A DNA stretch of 46,968 nt from Cryobacterium tagatosivorans. GTDB lineage: Bacteria; Actinomycetota; Actinomycetes; Actinomycetales; Microbacteriaceae. The translations under genes and the position numbers were made by a program. The notes below the pieces were generated by a model. That model was given only the letters and a program-made list of their open reading frames with translations, ran no database searches and was not told the origin of the DNA. This document shows, piece after piece, positions 7,388 through 16,070 of the stretch. The stretch covers positions 1 to 46,968 of the forward strand of contig NZ_SOEZ01000016.1 of the NCBI RefSeq assembly GCF_004402215.1, read 5' to 3'. Numbering within the stretch: position 1 is the stretch's first letter; every line of letters starts with the position of its first letter.

Positions 7388-7406
7388 CCGAGGTTGGGAA
7401 CCTCGG
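7388..7406. terminator. Short perfect hairpin downstream of the winged-helix gene
   Basis: CCGAGGTT and AACCTCGG are separated by GGG, making an 8-bp stem in the gap between the regulator gene at 7452 and the M18 gene. It is placed as a terminator for the minus-strand regulator would be, but no T-tract follows, so the role is uncertain. Confidence 0.35.
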
Positions 7407-7451
7407 CACCCCATGTGGGCCGTGCCGATACCTGCGTAATCGTCTAACCGT

Positions 7452-7790
7452 CTAAACGCGGTGTTCGGATCCAAGCGCCACGAGAAGTTCGCCGATTTGG
7501 TGGTGACTTTCCAGGGGATGCCGAAGCGGCAGCTCCGGGTAGAGCTCGTAGCGGTTACGCCGTCCATCGCGTCGACGCGTGAGATAACCGTCTGCGACAA
7601 GTTCGGCGATGATGCGCTGGGCGGCGCGTTCGGTAATGCCCACCGCTCCCGCAATGTCCCGTAACCGCATACCGGGGTCTGTGGAGACACACAGCAGAAC
7701 GTGTGCGTGATTAGTGAGGAAGGTCCAGTCGGCCACCTCCTCATCATAGGCGACACACGTTATATAATACACGCTATTGTTAGCATGCAT
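7452..7790 (-). CDS. Winged helix-turn-helix transcriptional regulator
   Basis: A protein of up to 112 residues with a single winged-helix domain: DWTFLTNHAHVLLCV, then RLRDIAGAVGITERAAQRIIAEL (helix-turn-helix) and DGYLTRRRDGRRNRYEL (wing), ending in PLRHPLESHHQIGELL. This is the small MarR/ArsR-like actinobacterial family that lacks any ligand domain; the target is unknown. The start is uncertain: the ATG at 7790 has no ribosome site, and an in-frame GTG at 7733 sits directly on AGGAGG. The first 19 codons are AT-rich (TATATAATAC on the plus strand) and look more like promoter than coding sequence, which favours a later start. Confidence 0.75.
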   Translation of the reverse strand: MHANNSVYYITCVAYDEEVADWTFLTNHAHVLLCVSTDPGMRLRDIAGAVGITERAAQRIIAELVADGYLTRRRDGRRNRYELYPELPLRHPLESHHQIGELLVALGSEHRV

Positions 7791-7856
7791 TACTCAGCGC
7801 ATATCGAGGAGGTTGGCCACCCATGGGGGTGCGCTTCGCCTGTGGACCACGAACAG

Positions 7857-8717
7857 AAACGAAGTGCTGTTGCTCGACATCGGCCTCAAAGGCGGCATCG
7901 AACTCGCAAGGCAGCCGTTCGCCAGCCTGCTGCCGTAGATACTGGCCGCGGTGGCCATGAGCCTATTTTGTCCCTGGTCGCATTCCCCATGCGGCGCCAT
8001 CCGGGCCGCTTCAAACGGGCGGATGCGGCTTCGATCGCTGCCCACTACGGCTCGGTGGGTGTGGGCACTTACGCCGTGGCGGTGGCCGTCTCGGCAGCCG
8101 ACAGATCGCCTTCGAAGGGCACATGCCGCTACTTCTGTCTTGCTGGAGGTGCCGGCCATTCTGGGGGGAATTGTTCTCGAGCGGGGTCTCTCGCGCGAGA
8201 CGCGCTGGAGGTCGGTGGCCATGAGGTGCTCCTGGGGAAGGGCATCGTCCTGCTCCTGGGCGGACTGCTCATCGGCCGGACGGCCGGGTAGGACGGGTTG
8301 TCGTCGATCGAGCCGGGGGTCTTCGATCTATTGAAAGGAGTCCTCGCCCTTTTTCTGATGAAGATGGGGTTGATCACGGCGAAACAGGTGGGCAGTCTGC
8401 TCCGCCACGGACCATTCCTGAGCGCCTTTGCATTGGGATGCCGATCTTCTCGGCACTGGTCGGCACCTGGCTGGGATGGGTCCGCGGCGAGCGCTTCCAA
8501 CATCGCGGCGCCGGCGGCCATGCGCTTTTCCGTGCCCGAGGTCAACCCCACGCTGTCGCTGGCCGCCGCGCTGGGAATCACGTTCCCGTTCGATGTCCTG
8601 CTCGGCATCCCGATCTCCCACGCGCTCGCCGCCCGTTTTCGGGCGCAGCACTACCACGACTACGCCATGATCTTGTCCGCGAGCGACATCGCCGTACTGC
8701 GACCGCAGAAGTTCTAA
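7857..8717 (+). pseudogene. sbtA: Degraded sodium-dependent bicarbonate transporter (SbtA family)
   Basis: Pieces of one SbtA protein can be read in order by changing frame. They are VLLLDIGLKGGIELARQPF (7857-7935, then a TAG at 7936), ILSLVAFPMRRHPGRFKRAD with AAHYGSVGVGTYAVAVA (about 7968-8100), VLLEVPAILGGIVLERGLS (8137-8200), EVLLGKGIVLLLGGLLIG (8220-8280, TAG at 8289), LLKGVLALFLMKMGLITAKQ (8325-8385), PIFSALVGTWLGWV (8440-8482) and AAPAAMRFSVPEVNPTLSL (8510-8570). At least five frameshifts and two nonsense codons are needed. About 50 N-terminal residues are missing or unrecognisable. The gene cannot make a transporter; intact homologues import HCO3- with Na+. Confidence 0.88.
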
Positions 8718-8776
8718 ACCTCGATCCGATCGGTCGTATCGGACCGATGGATCGAGGCGGCGAGATTGCCGGCCCG

Positions 8777-9259
8777 TCAGGTGCGCGGCCGCACGACCAG
8801 GACGGGGCAAGCCGCGTGCCGTACGCACTGCTCGCTCACGGAACCGAGCAGCATCCCCGCGAGTCCGCCACGCCCGCGGGTTCCGACGACGAGCAGGCGG
8901 ACGTCGCGTGAGAGGTCGATGAGGCTCTGCGCGGGGCTGGCGTGAACGGCGCGGTAGCTGACCGAAACCGCGGGATATTTCTTGACCGCGGTGCGCGTGT
9001 CCCGCACAAGTTCGTCGTGGACGGCCGCGGAATACTCATCGAACGACGAGACGTACCCGAAGTCCCAATTGGCCGGGCGTGGAGCCGTCGCGATGGACCA
9101 GGCCCGCACCACCAGGACGGGGACATGCAGCTGGTCGGCGAGTTCGAGGGCCGCGCCCAGGGCGTCATCGGCATAGTCGGATCCATCGTGTCCGACCACA
9201 ATGCTGTTGCGCGGTGCGGGTACCAGTTCGCTGTTGTCGATCGCGTCTTCAGCGCTCAT
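8777..9259 (-). CDS. Universal stress protein (UspA family)
   Basis: A 160-residue single-domain Usp. It starts its fold with SIVVGHDGSDYADDAL near residue 19 and ends it with LLVVGTRGRGGLAGMLLGSVSEQ and CPVLVVRPR. The G-R-G-G...LLGS series is the ATP-binding motif of the nucleotide-binding Usp subgroup. The start ATG at 9259 has AAGGAGA upstream. An upstream frame on the same strand ends 39 nt before it and may share its transcript. It lies between two pseudogenes, yet its own frame is intact, suggesting it is still under selection or that decay of its neighbours is recent. Confidence 0.93.
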   Translation of the reverse strand: MSAEDAIDNSELVPAPRNSIVVGHDGSDYADDALGAALELADQLHVPVLVVRAWSIATAPRPANWDFGYVSSFDEYSAAVHDELVRDTRTAVKKYPAVSVSYRAVHASPAQSLIDLSRDVRLLVVGTRGRGGLAGMLLGSVSEQCVRHAACPVLVVRPRT

Positions 9260-9298
9260 GGGTTGTTCTCCTTATCGGGGTGACGGCGATGCCGGCTC

Positions 9299-9763
9299 TT
9301 AGGTCGCTGGCGTGGTGGGAGGTGGTGGGATGATCGGTTGTGTGGGCAGCTGCGTGGCACCATGGCGGCGAGCCAGGCGGTTCATGGCTGCACACATGCT
9401 ACGACTGCTCCCGGGCTGGGTGCCACTGCCCCCGTGGGTCATCAGGACTGTGTCGAATGCGACGCCGGTGCGGTCTAGTACCTGGTGAGCAAGACGCTCC
9501 AAGTCCAGCATCTCCTGCCGCCTCCGCACAACGACGCGTCGTGCGATCGCAGCGTCGGTCGTGAAACCGCAACGGGAGCGGGCAAGCGCGATCAACAGTC
9601 GCGCGCCTCCGCGTCGAGCCAGCACAGACGCCGCGGCGAGGCTCTGGGCGACGTCGAAAAAATCGGCCACGACGACGAGGCAGGTGGGTTGGGGAGCCGC
9701 GGTGGAGGCGGGAACACTGGATCCAAAAGGGAAAAAAGCAGGTGTCTCTCGATTGGACAACAA
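9299..9763 (-). CDS. Hypothetical alpha/beta protein upstream of the Usp gene, possibly decaying
   Basis: A coherent frame of about 154 residues with CLVVVADFFDVAQSLAAA, RRGGARLLIALARSRCGF, RRRQEMLDLERLAHQVLD and a C-terminal Pro-rich tail. The beta-alpha-beta start resembles half of a Usp-like or Rossmann fold, but I cannot name a family. There is no in-frame ATG near the 5' end; a TTG at 9763 preceded by AGGAAGGGA is the best start. Given the pseudogenes on both sides it may be a remnant of a longer gene. It could form an operon with the Usp gene. Confidence 0.35.
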   Translation of the reverse strand: MLSNRETPAFFPFGSSVPASTAAPQPTCLVVVADFFDVAQSLAAASVLARRGGARLLIALARSRCGFTTDAAIARRVVVRRRQEMLDLERLAHQVLDRTGVAFDTVLMTHGGSGTQPGSSRSMCAAMNRLARRHGATQLPTQPIIPPPPTTPAT

Positions 9764-9948
9764 CGAAATCCCTTCCTGCGCCAGCTCGGCTGCGCCGAGT
9801 CGGATACCTTCCAGTCGAACATGCTGGCCACATGAGCGTGTGCGGAAACCATTCAACGTACGTAACCAGATTAGCGAATTTCGCTTCTGGTGTCTATCCT
9901 TGGAAGGGAACGCGGATCTAATCTCGACGGACGACAGAAAGGTCACTA

Positions 9949-10953
9949 GTGCTCGAAGTCACCGCTCTCCGCTGGACGCTGACCATCGGACTCATTCTGG
10001 GGCTGCTCGCTCTGGACCTGGGTCTGGCCGCCGCCCGGCCGCACGTTGTCAAGTTCCGCGAAGCGGCAATCTCATCGGTCCTCTACATCGCGGTGGCGAT
10101 CGTGTTCGGTCTGGTATTCGCCGCCCAGGTGGGCTGGGACTTCGGCGCGGAATACTTCGCCGGCTACATCGTCGAGAAGAGCCTGTCGATCGACAACCTC
10201 TTCGTCTTCGTGATCATCATGTCGACCTTCGCCGTCCCGCAGAAGTACCAGCAGAAGGTTCTCATCTTCGGAATAGTACTGGCCCTGGTCCTGCGAGCGA
10301 TCTTCATCGCCCTGGGTGCCGCGCTGCTCTCGCTGTTCTCCTTCATGTTCCTGATCTTCGGTCTCGTGCTGATCGTGACGGCCGTACAGCTTTACCGGCA
10401 CCGCAACGTCGACCCCGACGTGCGCGACAACGTGCTGGTCCGGGTGGCCCGCCGCAGCCTGAACGTCAGCACGGACTATGACGGCGGGCGTATGTTCACG
10501 CGCAGCGCCGGCCACCGCGCGGTGACGCCACTTTTCATCGTGCTGCTGGCAATCGGCAGCACAGACCTGTTGTTCGCGCTCGACTCGATCCCGGCGATTT
10601 TCGGTATCACCGACGAACCGTACATCGTCTTCACCGCCAACGCCTTTGCCCTGCTCGGGCTGCGGGCACTCTTCTTTCTCGTCAAGGGGCTCCTGGACCG
10701 GCTGGTCTACCTCTCCACCGGCCTGGCCCTCATCCTGGCCTTCATCGGCGTGAAACTCGTCTTGCACTGGGGGCATGGCCTGGACGACCGCGTGCCGGAG
10801 ATCAGCACCAACCTCAGCCTTGGCGTCATCGCTGTCGTCCTGACCGTGACCACGATCGCCAGCCTCATCCGGGTCCGGCTCGACCCCACCGCACGCGCCC
10901 ACGCCGGCTCGCTCACGGGAGAGCAACCGCACGACCCCGGAAGGACGGAGTAA
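9949..10953 (+). CDS. TerC family integral membrane protein
   Basis: A 334-residue membrane protein with about nine hydrophobic segments. Signature acidic motifs in membrane helices are EKSLSIDNLFVFVII near residue 77 and GSTDLLFALDSIPAIFGIT near 205, both typical of TerC. The family is linked to tellurite resistance and, in Gram-positive bacteria, to Mn2+ export and metallation of exported proteins. The start is the GTG at 9949, with AAAGG upstream. It starts 2 nt from a divergent minus-strand possible frame and is followed by a P-type ATPase pseudogene that probably once shared its transcript. Confidence 0.92.
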   Translation: MLEVTALRWTLTIGLILGLLALDLGLAAARPHVVKFREAAISSVLYIAVAIVFGLVFAAQVGWDFGAEYFAGYIVEKSLSIDNLFVFVIIMSTFAVPQKYQQKVLIFGIVLALVLRAIFIALGAALLSLFSFMFLIFGLVLIVTAVQLYRHRNVDPDVRDNVLVRVARRSLNVSTDYDGGRMFTRSAGHRAVTPLFIVLLAIGSTDLLFALDSIPAIFGITDEPYIVFTANAFALLGLRALFFLVKGLLDRLVYLSTGLALILAFIGVKLVLHWGHGLDDRVPEISTNLSLGVIAVVLTVTTIASLIRVRLDPTARAHAGSLTGEQPHDPGRTE

Positions 10954-10976
10954 CCGCCCGGAACAGGGGAGACATC

Positions 10977-11634
10977 GTGACCTCCAAGCAAATCGCCGCG
11001 TCCAGGACCGCAGCCGAGCCGGTGCCGTGGCACAGCCTGGATCCGGAGACAGCCGGTCATCACGCTCATCCAGCAACAGTGGGTGGATTCGGGTGCCATC
11101 TTCCTGGTCCTGTGCATCAACGCTGCCCGGGGTTCGTGCAGGAGCGCAAGGCGTAAGCCGATGTGCGGGCGCTGCAATCCCTCTCGACTCCCTCCTGCCG
11201 GGTCCTGCGCGATGGCGCCGAACGAGTGGTCCCCGGACGCGACGTCGTGCTGTTCGAGAGCGGTGAGCGAGTTCCCGCCGACCTGCGACTCATCGAAGTG
11301 AACGGCCTCCAGGACGACGAGTCGATGAGGACCGGAGAGTGCTTCGCCGCGACGGAGCACGCGGATCCGCTCCCGCGCGAGGTCGTGGAAGCGGACAAGG
11401 CAAACGTTGCTTTCAGCGGCACGTTCGTGGGCAGCGGGCGCGGGAGGGGCGTCGTCATCACCGGCCCTGGCCGCTCACTGGGCCGTGATGACCTGGCCTG
11501 TCTCCGCCAGCGTGCTGGGGCTGACGCCACCCTGAACGCCTGGGAATGGCTCCTCTTGCATCGCCGTGGGCTCAGCGGTGTTGATCATTGTCAAGGCGGA
11601 AAAGGGCGTCCGGCGCTGGTCCCACCGGCAGTGA
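10977..11634 (+). pseudogene. Remnant of a cation-transporting P-type ATPase with large internal deletions
   Basis: The remnant opens at GTG 10977 after GGGGAG and reads to PVPWHSLDPET, the usual N-terminus. It then jumps, in another frame, to VITLIQQQWVDSGAIFLVL, then FVQERKA, ADVRALQSLSTPSCRVLRDG, DVVLFESGERVPADLRLIEV and VEADKANVAFSGTFVGSG, which are the actuator-domain and neighbouring motifs of P2-type ATPases. Next comes NAWEWLLL and, in another frame, AVGSAVLIIVKAEKGVRR ending at TGA 11632, which is the final membrane helix. The phosphorylation and nucleotide-binding domains are gone, so several hundred codons were deleted in at least two steps, with about four frameshifts. Confidence 0.85.
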
Positions 11635-11752
11635 CGTCGAACCGCACTGACGTCGAACCGACCCGACCCATGGGCCGATCTCATGCCACACGCCGAACGC
11701 GGGCGTCGCCTGCATAGTATGGGCACACAACGCCGCCGTGAGGAGTGCAACC

Positions 11753-14700
11753 GTGACCGAGATCGAGCCGCAGCACTCGCCCCGGTCAGCGCGCGAAGCC
11801 GTGATCTTCGACCTGGACGGCGTCGTCACCGACACCGCGTCGCTGCACGCGCTGGCCTGGAAGGCCCTGTTCGACGAGCAGCTTCCGCTGCTGTCCGCCG
11901 GCGCGGTGGCCCCGTTCGACGCCGGCGCCGACTACCGGCGGTACGTCGACGGGCGGCCGCGCGAAGACGGCATCCGCGCCTTCCTGTCCTCCCGCGGGCT
12001 CCGGCCGGAGCCTCGGCGGATCGCCGCACTCGCCGCCCGCAAGCAGGCGCTGTTCGAGGCCCTGATCGCCGGCGGGGTGCAGGGGTACCCCGGCACCGTC
12101 GCGCTGGTTCGCCGGCTGCGCGGGCACGGCATCCCCACCGCCATCGTGACCTCGAGCCGCAACTGCGCCGCCGTGCTGGCGGCCGCCGGGCTGACCGGCC
12201 TCTTCGACGTGCGGGTCGACGGCACGGATGCGGCCAGGCTGGGCCTGCCCGGGAAACCCGACCCGGCCCTCTTCCTCGAGGCGGCCCGGCAGCTGCGGGT
12301 CTCCCCCGGGCACGCCGTGGTCATCGAGGACGCCGAGTCCGGCGTGCGGGCCGCCTCCACCGGCGGATTCGGGCTCGTGATCGGCGTCGACCGCACCGGC
12401 TACGGCGACCGGCTCCGAGCGGAGGGCGCCGACCTCGTCGTCGCGGACCTCGGCGAACTCGACCTGCGCGACCTCGACCTGGTCCAGCCCAACCTCGACG
12501 GGGCGGCTGTCGGCTTCCCCGACCTGCAGCCGGGACCGGCCGCCGAGTTCCCCGGGTGGGCGGGCGGCGAATCCGGCAGCGACCCGTGGCTGCTGCGCTA
12601 CGTCGGCTTCGACCCGGTGACGGAGGGACTGCGGGAGGCGATCTGCACCCTCGGCAACGGCTACTGGGGAACGCGCGGGGCCGCCGCGGAGGCGGATGCC
12701 GATGGCGTGCACTACCCGGGCACGTACTTCGCCGGCGTCTACAACCGGGTGCACACCCGGCTTGGCGAGCGGACCGTCGAGGACGAGCACCTGGTGAACG
12801 GCCCGAACTGGCTGCCGCTCTGGTTTCGGGTGGCCGACAACGACTGGTTCCGCCCGGGCGGCGCGCAGCTGATCAGCTACGTCCAGGAGCTCGACCTGCG
12901 GCGCGGGGTGCTGCGGCGCGACATCCGCTTCCGGGACGAGGCCGGCCGCACCACGCGGGTGACCTCGGACCGTTTCGTGTCCCAGTCCGCGCCGCGCCTG
13001 GCCGTGCTGACCACGACGTTCGAGGCCGAGGACTGGTCCGGTCCGATCACGGTCAGGTCAGCGCTCGAGGGTCGGGTGTCGAACCGGAACGTCGCCGCCG
13101 ACCGGCTGCTCACCGGCACGCACCTCGTCCCCCGTACCGCGGCAGCGATCGACGAGGAGACGGTTCTCCTGGAGGTGGAGACCAGCCAGTCCGGCATCCA
13201 CCTCGCGATGGCCGCGCGCACCCGGGCCCACCGGTCGGGCGACCGCATCCCGCTCGCCCGGCGACTGCTGGGCGACGGCGCGGGCTGGGTCGCGCACGAG
13301 TTCGAGGTGGACCTGGCGCCGGGGCATCCGGTCACCGTGGAGAAGACGGTCATCGTTGGCACGTCCCGCGACCGAGCCATCGCCTCGCCGGCCCGGGCCG
13401 CGGCGACGTGGATGCGGCGGCTGCCCGAGACGGAGCGGCTCGCCGCCGCCCATGAGCGGGCGTGGCAGATCCTCTGGGACGAGTTCGCCGTGCGCATGCA
13501 CACCAGCGACCGAGCGTCGCTGGCGCTCAACCTGAACACGTTCCACGTGCTCCAGACGCTGGCCGCCGTCGATGCCGACCTCGACGCGGGCATGCCGGCC
13601 CGCGGCCTGCACGGCGAGGGCTACCGCGGCCACGTGTTCTGGGACGAGCTGTTCGTCTATCCGATCCTCACCCTGCGCCGCCCCGACCTCAGCCGCGCCC
13701 TGCTCGGCTACCGGTACCGGCGGCTGGGCGAGGCGAGGGCCGCCGCGAAGGACGCCGGTTTCGAGGGGGCGATGTTCCCCTGGCAGAGCGGCATCGACGG
13801 GCGCGAGGTGACCCCGACCGAGATCTTCAATACCCGCTCCGGCCGATGGATGCCCGACAACTCGCACCTGCAACGGCACGTCGGGCTGGCGCTCGCCTAC
13901 AGCGTCTGGCAGCATTACCAGGCCACCGGCGACACGGAGTTCCTGATCCGCCAGGGCGCGGAGATCCTGCTCGAGGTGGCGCGCTTCTTCGCCAGCCTCG
14001 CCCGCTACGACGAGGCGGCCGACCGGTACGACATCGAGGGGGTGATGGGGCCGGACGAGTTCCATGACGGCTACCCGGGCTCCCCCGGCTCCGGCCTGCG
14101 CAACAACGCCTACACGAACGTCATGACCGCGTGGGTGCTGCGCCGCGCGGTCGAAACGGTGTCGCTGCTCGAGGGACGCTACTGCCGGCCGCTGTGGAAC
14201 CGGCTGCGGCTGCGGCCCGAGGAGGTCGGCCGGTGGCAGCAGATCGGGCTGCGCCTGCGCGTGCCCTTCCACGCCGACGGCGTGATCAGCCAGTTCGACG
14301 GCTACGAGGACCTGGCCGAGTTCGACTGGCAGGGCTACGCGGAACGGTACGGATCCATCGCCCGGCTGGACCTGATCCTGGCCGCCGAAGGGGACAGCCC
14401 GAACAACTACCGGGTGTCGAAGCAGGCCGACGTGCTGATGCTGCTCTACCTGTTATCGGCCGAGGAACTGCGCGAACTGCTCCAGGAGATGGGCTACGCG
14501 CTCCCGCCGGAGGCGATCGTGCGCACGGTGGAGTTCTACGGGGCCCGCTCGACGCACGGGTCGACGCTGAGCAACGTCGTGCACTCCTGGCTGGAGGCCC
14601 GGCGCGACCGGGAACGGTCCTGGGAGTTCCTGACCCTGGCGCTGGAAAGCGACCTCGGCGACATCCAGGGCGGTTCCACCCACGAGGGGATCCACCTGGG

Positions 14701-14995
14701 GGCCATGGCGGGATCCGTGGACATGGTCGTGCGCTGCTACACCGGGCTGGAGTTCCGGGAAGACATGCTCTGGCTGCACCCGGCGCTGCCCGCGGAGCTG
14801 GCGCGGGTGGTCTTCACGATCAACTACCGGGAGCAGCCGATCCGGCTGGAGGTGACCGCGACCACCCTGCGGCTGCGGCTGCACGCCGGCGGGGCCACGC
14901 CGATCCGGGTCAGGGTCGAGGGCCGGGAGTCGCTGCTCGCGCCCGGCGAAACCCGTGACTTCGCCCTCGGCGCCCCGCCGTCCCCCGCCCGCTGA
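11753..14995 (+). CDS. Fused beta-phosphoglucomutase (HAD) and GH65 disaccharide phosphorylase
   Basis: A 1080-residue two-enzyme protein. Residues 16-245 are a HAD-family beta-phosphoglucomutase: VIFDLDGVVTDT (nucleophile Asp20, Asp22), then IVTSSRN, GKPDPALFLEAAR and VIEDAESGVRAA. Residues 285-1070 are a GH65 phosphorylase: LGNGYWGTRGAA, GHVFWDELFVYPILTL, and VMGPDEFHDGYP with the predicted general acid Glu769, followed by NNAYTNVMTAW. GH65 enzymes split trehalose, maltose, kojibiose or related disaccharides with phosphate to beta-glucose 1-phosphate, which the mutase turns into glucose 6-phosphate, so the fusion would channel one step to the next. Exact disaccharide unknown. Start GTG 11753 is 7 nt after GAGGAG. 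Confidence 0.92.
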   Translation: MTEIEPQHSPRSAREAVIFDLDGVVTDTASLHALAWKALFDEQLPLLSAGAVAPFDAGADYRRYVDGRPREDGIRAFLSSRGLRPEPRRIAALAARKQALFEALIAGGVQGYPGTVALVRRLRGHGIPTAIVTSSRNCAAVLAAAGLTGLFDVRVDGTDAARLGLPGKPDPALFLEAARQLRVSPGHAVVIEDAESGVRAASTGGFGLVIGVDRTGYGDRLRAEGADLVVADLGELDLRDLDLVQPNLDGAAVGFPDLQPGPAAEFPGWAGGESGSDPWLLRYVGFDPVTEGLREAICTLGNGYWGTRGAAAEADADGVHYPGTYFAGVYNRVHTRLGERTVEDEHLVNGPNWLPLWFRVADNDWFRPGGAQLISYVQELDLRRGVLRRDIRFRDEAGRTTRVTSDRFVSQSAPRLAVLTTTFEAEDWSGPITVRSALEGRVSNRNVAADRLLTGTHLVPRTAAAIDEETVLLEVETSQSGIHLAMAARTRAHRSGDRIPLARRLLGDGAGWVAHEFEVDLAPGHPVTVEKTVIVGTSRDRAIASPARAAATWMRRLPETERLAAAHERAWQILWDEFAVRMHTSDRASLALNLNTFHVLQTLAAVDADLDAGMPARGLHGEGYRGHVFWDELFVYPILTLRRPDLSRALLGYRYRRLGEARAAAKDAGFEGAMFPWQSGIDGREVTPTEIFNTRSGRWMPDNSHLQRHVGLALAYSVWQHYQATGDTEFLIRQGAEILLEVARFFASLARYDEAADRYDIEGVMGPDEFHDGYPGSPGSGLRNNAYTNVMTAWVLRRAVETVSLLEGRYCRPLWNRLRLRPEEVGRWQQIGLRLRVPFHADGVISQFDGYEDLAEFDWQGYAERYGSIARLDLILAAEGDSPNNYRVSKQADVLMLLYLLSAEELRELLQEMGYALPPEAIVRTVEFYGARSTHGSTLSNVVHSWLEARRDRERSWEFLTLALESDLGDIQGGSTHEGIHLGAMAGSVDMVVRCYTGLEFREDMLWLHPALPAELARVVFTINYREQPIRLEVTATTLRLRLHAGGATPIRVRVEGRESLLAPGETRDFALGAPPSPAR

Positions 14996-15006
14996 CCCCG
15001 CCACCC

Positions 15007-15077
15007 CCTTCGCCGAACCGTGAGCTTGACACCTTCGTGGGGCCCGGGAAGGTGCCAAACTCACGGTTCGGCGAAGG
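15007..15077. repeat. Intergenic palindrome, family B, copy 1
   Basis: Inverted arms of 30 nt (15007-15036, 15048-15077) differ at two positions and enclose an 11-nt spacer GTGGGGCCCGG. The arm includes CGAACCGTGAGCTTGACACC. A second copy (15960-16022) lies on the other side of the amidotransferase gene. It sits 12 nt after the stop of the GH65 fusion, so it could act as a terminator hairpin there, though without a T-tract. Confidence 0.9.
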
Positions 15078-15159
15078 TGGGCGGGGGCGGGCGCGGGTGG
15101 GCGCGAGCGGGTGGGCGAGGTCGTAGAGTCGATCCCAGCCCTCACCTCCCAGGAGATCC

Positions 15160-15924
15160 ATGCCGCAGACGCCGCCCGTGTCGACCGCCGCACTGCCGCC
15201 CGGCCGACGCCGGATCCTGGCCTCCTATTCGCAGGACGCGGAGCAGGCATCCGCCTGGCTGCGCGAGACCCTGCACACCTTCGCGCGTTCCGCGGCGGAC
15301 GCGCTGGAGCAGGCGGGCGCCGAGGTCGTCTTCGTGGACGCCGGCCGGTCCGCTGACGACCCGGTCGCGCTGGTCGCGAGCTTCGACGGCGTGCTCGTGC
15401 TCGGCGGCGGCGACCTCGACCCGGCGGCGTTCGGCCAGCCGCCCCTCGCCGGCAAGCTCTACGGCGTCGATCCGAGGGCCGATGCGTTCGAGCTCGCCCT
15501 GGCCAACGCGGCGATCGACGGCGGCGTCCCCTTCCTGGGCCTGTGCCGGGGGATGCAGGTGCTCAACGTCGCCCGCGGCGGCGACCTGGTGCAGGATCTC
15601 GGGCCGGGCACGATCCACAACGTCGAATCGTCGACGTCCACGATGACCGGGCACGACGTGCGCGTTCTTCCCGGAACCCTGCTGGCCGCGGTCTACGACC
15701 GTGAGCGGCTCGACATCCGCTCGGGCCACCACCAGGCCGTCGGCGGGCTCGGGGCCGGCTTGCGAATCTCCGCCGATGCGGCCGACGGCACGACCGAGGC
15801 GATCGAGGGGTACGCCGACGCCGGCGGCTGGACGCTCGGCGTGCAGTGGCATCCGGAGGATCCCGACGCGGACCCCGCCCAGCTCGCCACCCTCATGGCC
15901 GCGTTCGCCGCCGCCTGCGCCTGA
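15160..15924 (+). CDS. Class I glutamine amidotransferase-like hydrolase (peptidase C26, PuuD-like)
   Basis: A 254-residue single-domain enzyme. The catalytic triad is visible: Cys129 in FLGLCRGMQ, His231 and Glu233 in VQWHPED. LVLGGGDLDPAAFGQ and the GVDPRADAFELALANAA stretch are typical of gamma-glutamyl-gamma-aminobutyrate hydrolase and related C26 peptidases. Such enzymes release glutamate from gamma-glutamyl amines in the cytoplasm. The substrate is not evident: no polyamine genes are adjacent, although an agmatinase-family gene lies 3 kb away. A TAGAGT box at 15124-15129 is a likely -10 element and AGGAG precedes the ATG. The gene is bounded on both sides by copies of the family B palindrome. 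Confidence 0.88.
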   Translation: MPQTPPVSTAALPPGRRRILASYSQDAEQASAWLRETLHTFARSAADALEQAGAEVVFVDAGRSADDPVALVASFDGVLVLGGGDLDPAAFGQPPLAGKLYGVDPRADAFELALANAAIDGGVPFLGLCRGMQVLNVARGGDLVQDLGPGTIHNVESSTSTMTGHDVRVLPGTLLAAVYDRERLDIRSGHHQAVGGLGAGLRISADAADGTTEAIEGYADAGGWTLGVQWHPEDPDADPAQLATLMAAFAAACA

Positions 15925-15959
15925 GCCGCCCCGCCCAGCCCAGCCTCGCCTCGCCCTTT

Positions 15960-16022
15960 CGCCGAGCTGTGAGTTTGGCACCTTCGCGGGGCCCGGGAAG
16001 GTGCCAAACTCACGGTTCGGCG
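15960..16022. repeat. Intergenic palindrome, family B, copy 2
   Basis: Arms of 26 nt (15960-15985, 15997-16022) differ at two positions and enclose GCGGGGCCCGG, almost the same 11-nt spacer as in copy 1. The right arm reads GAAGGTGCCAAACTCACGG at its start, identical to copy 1. It separates two genes on the same strand. Confidence 0.9.
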
Positions 16023-16070
16023 GGTGGGGGCGGCCGGGCGGTTGTCAGGGGGGTCTGGCAAGCTGAGCGG

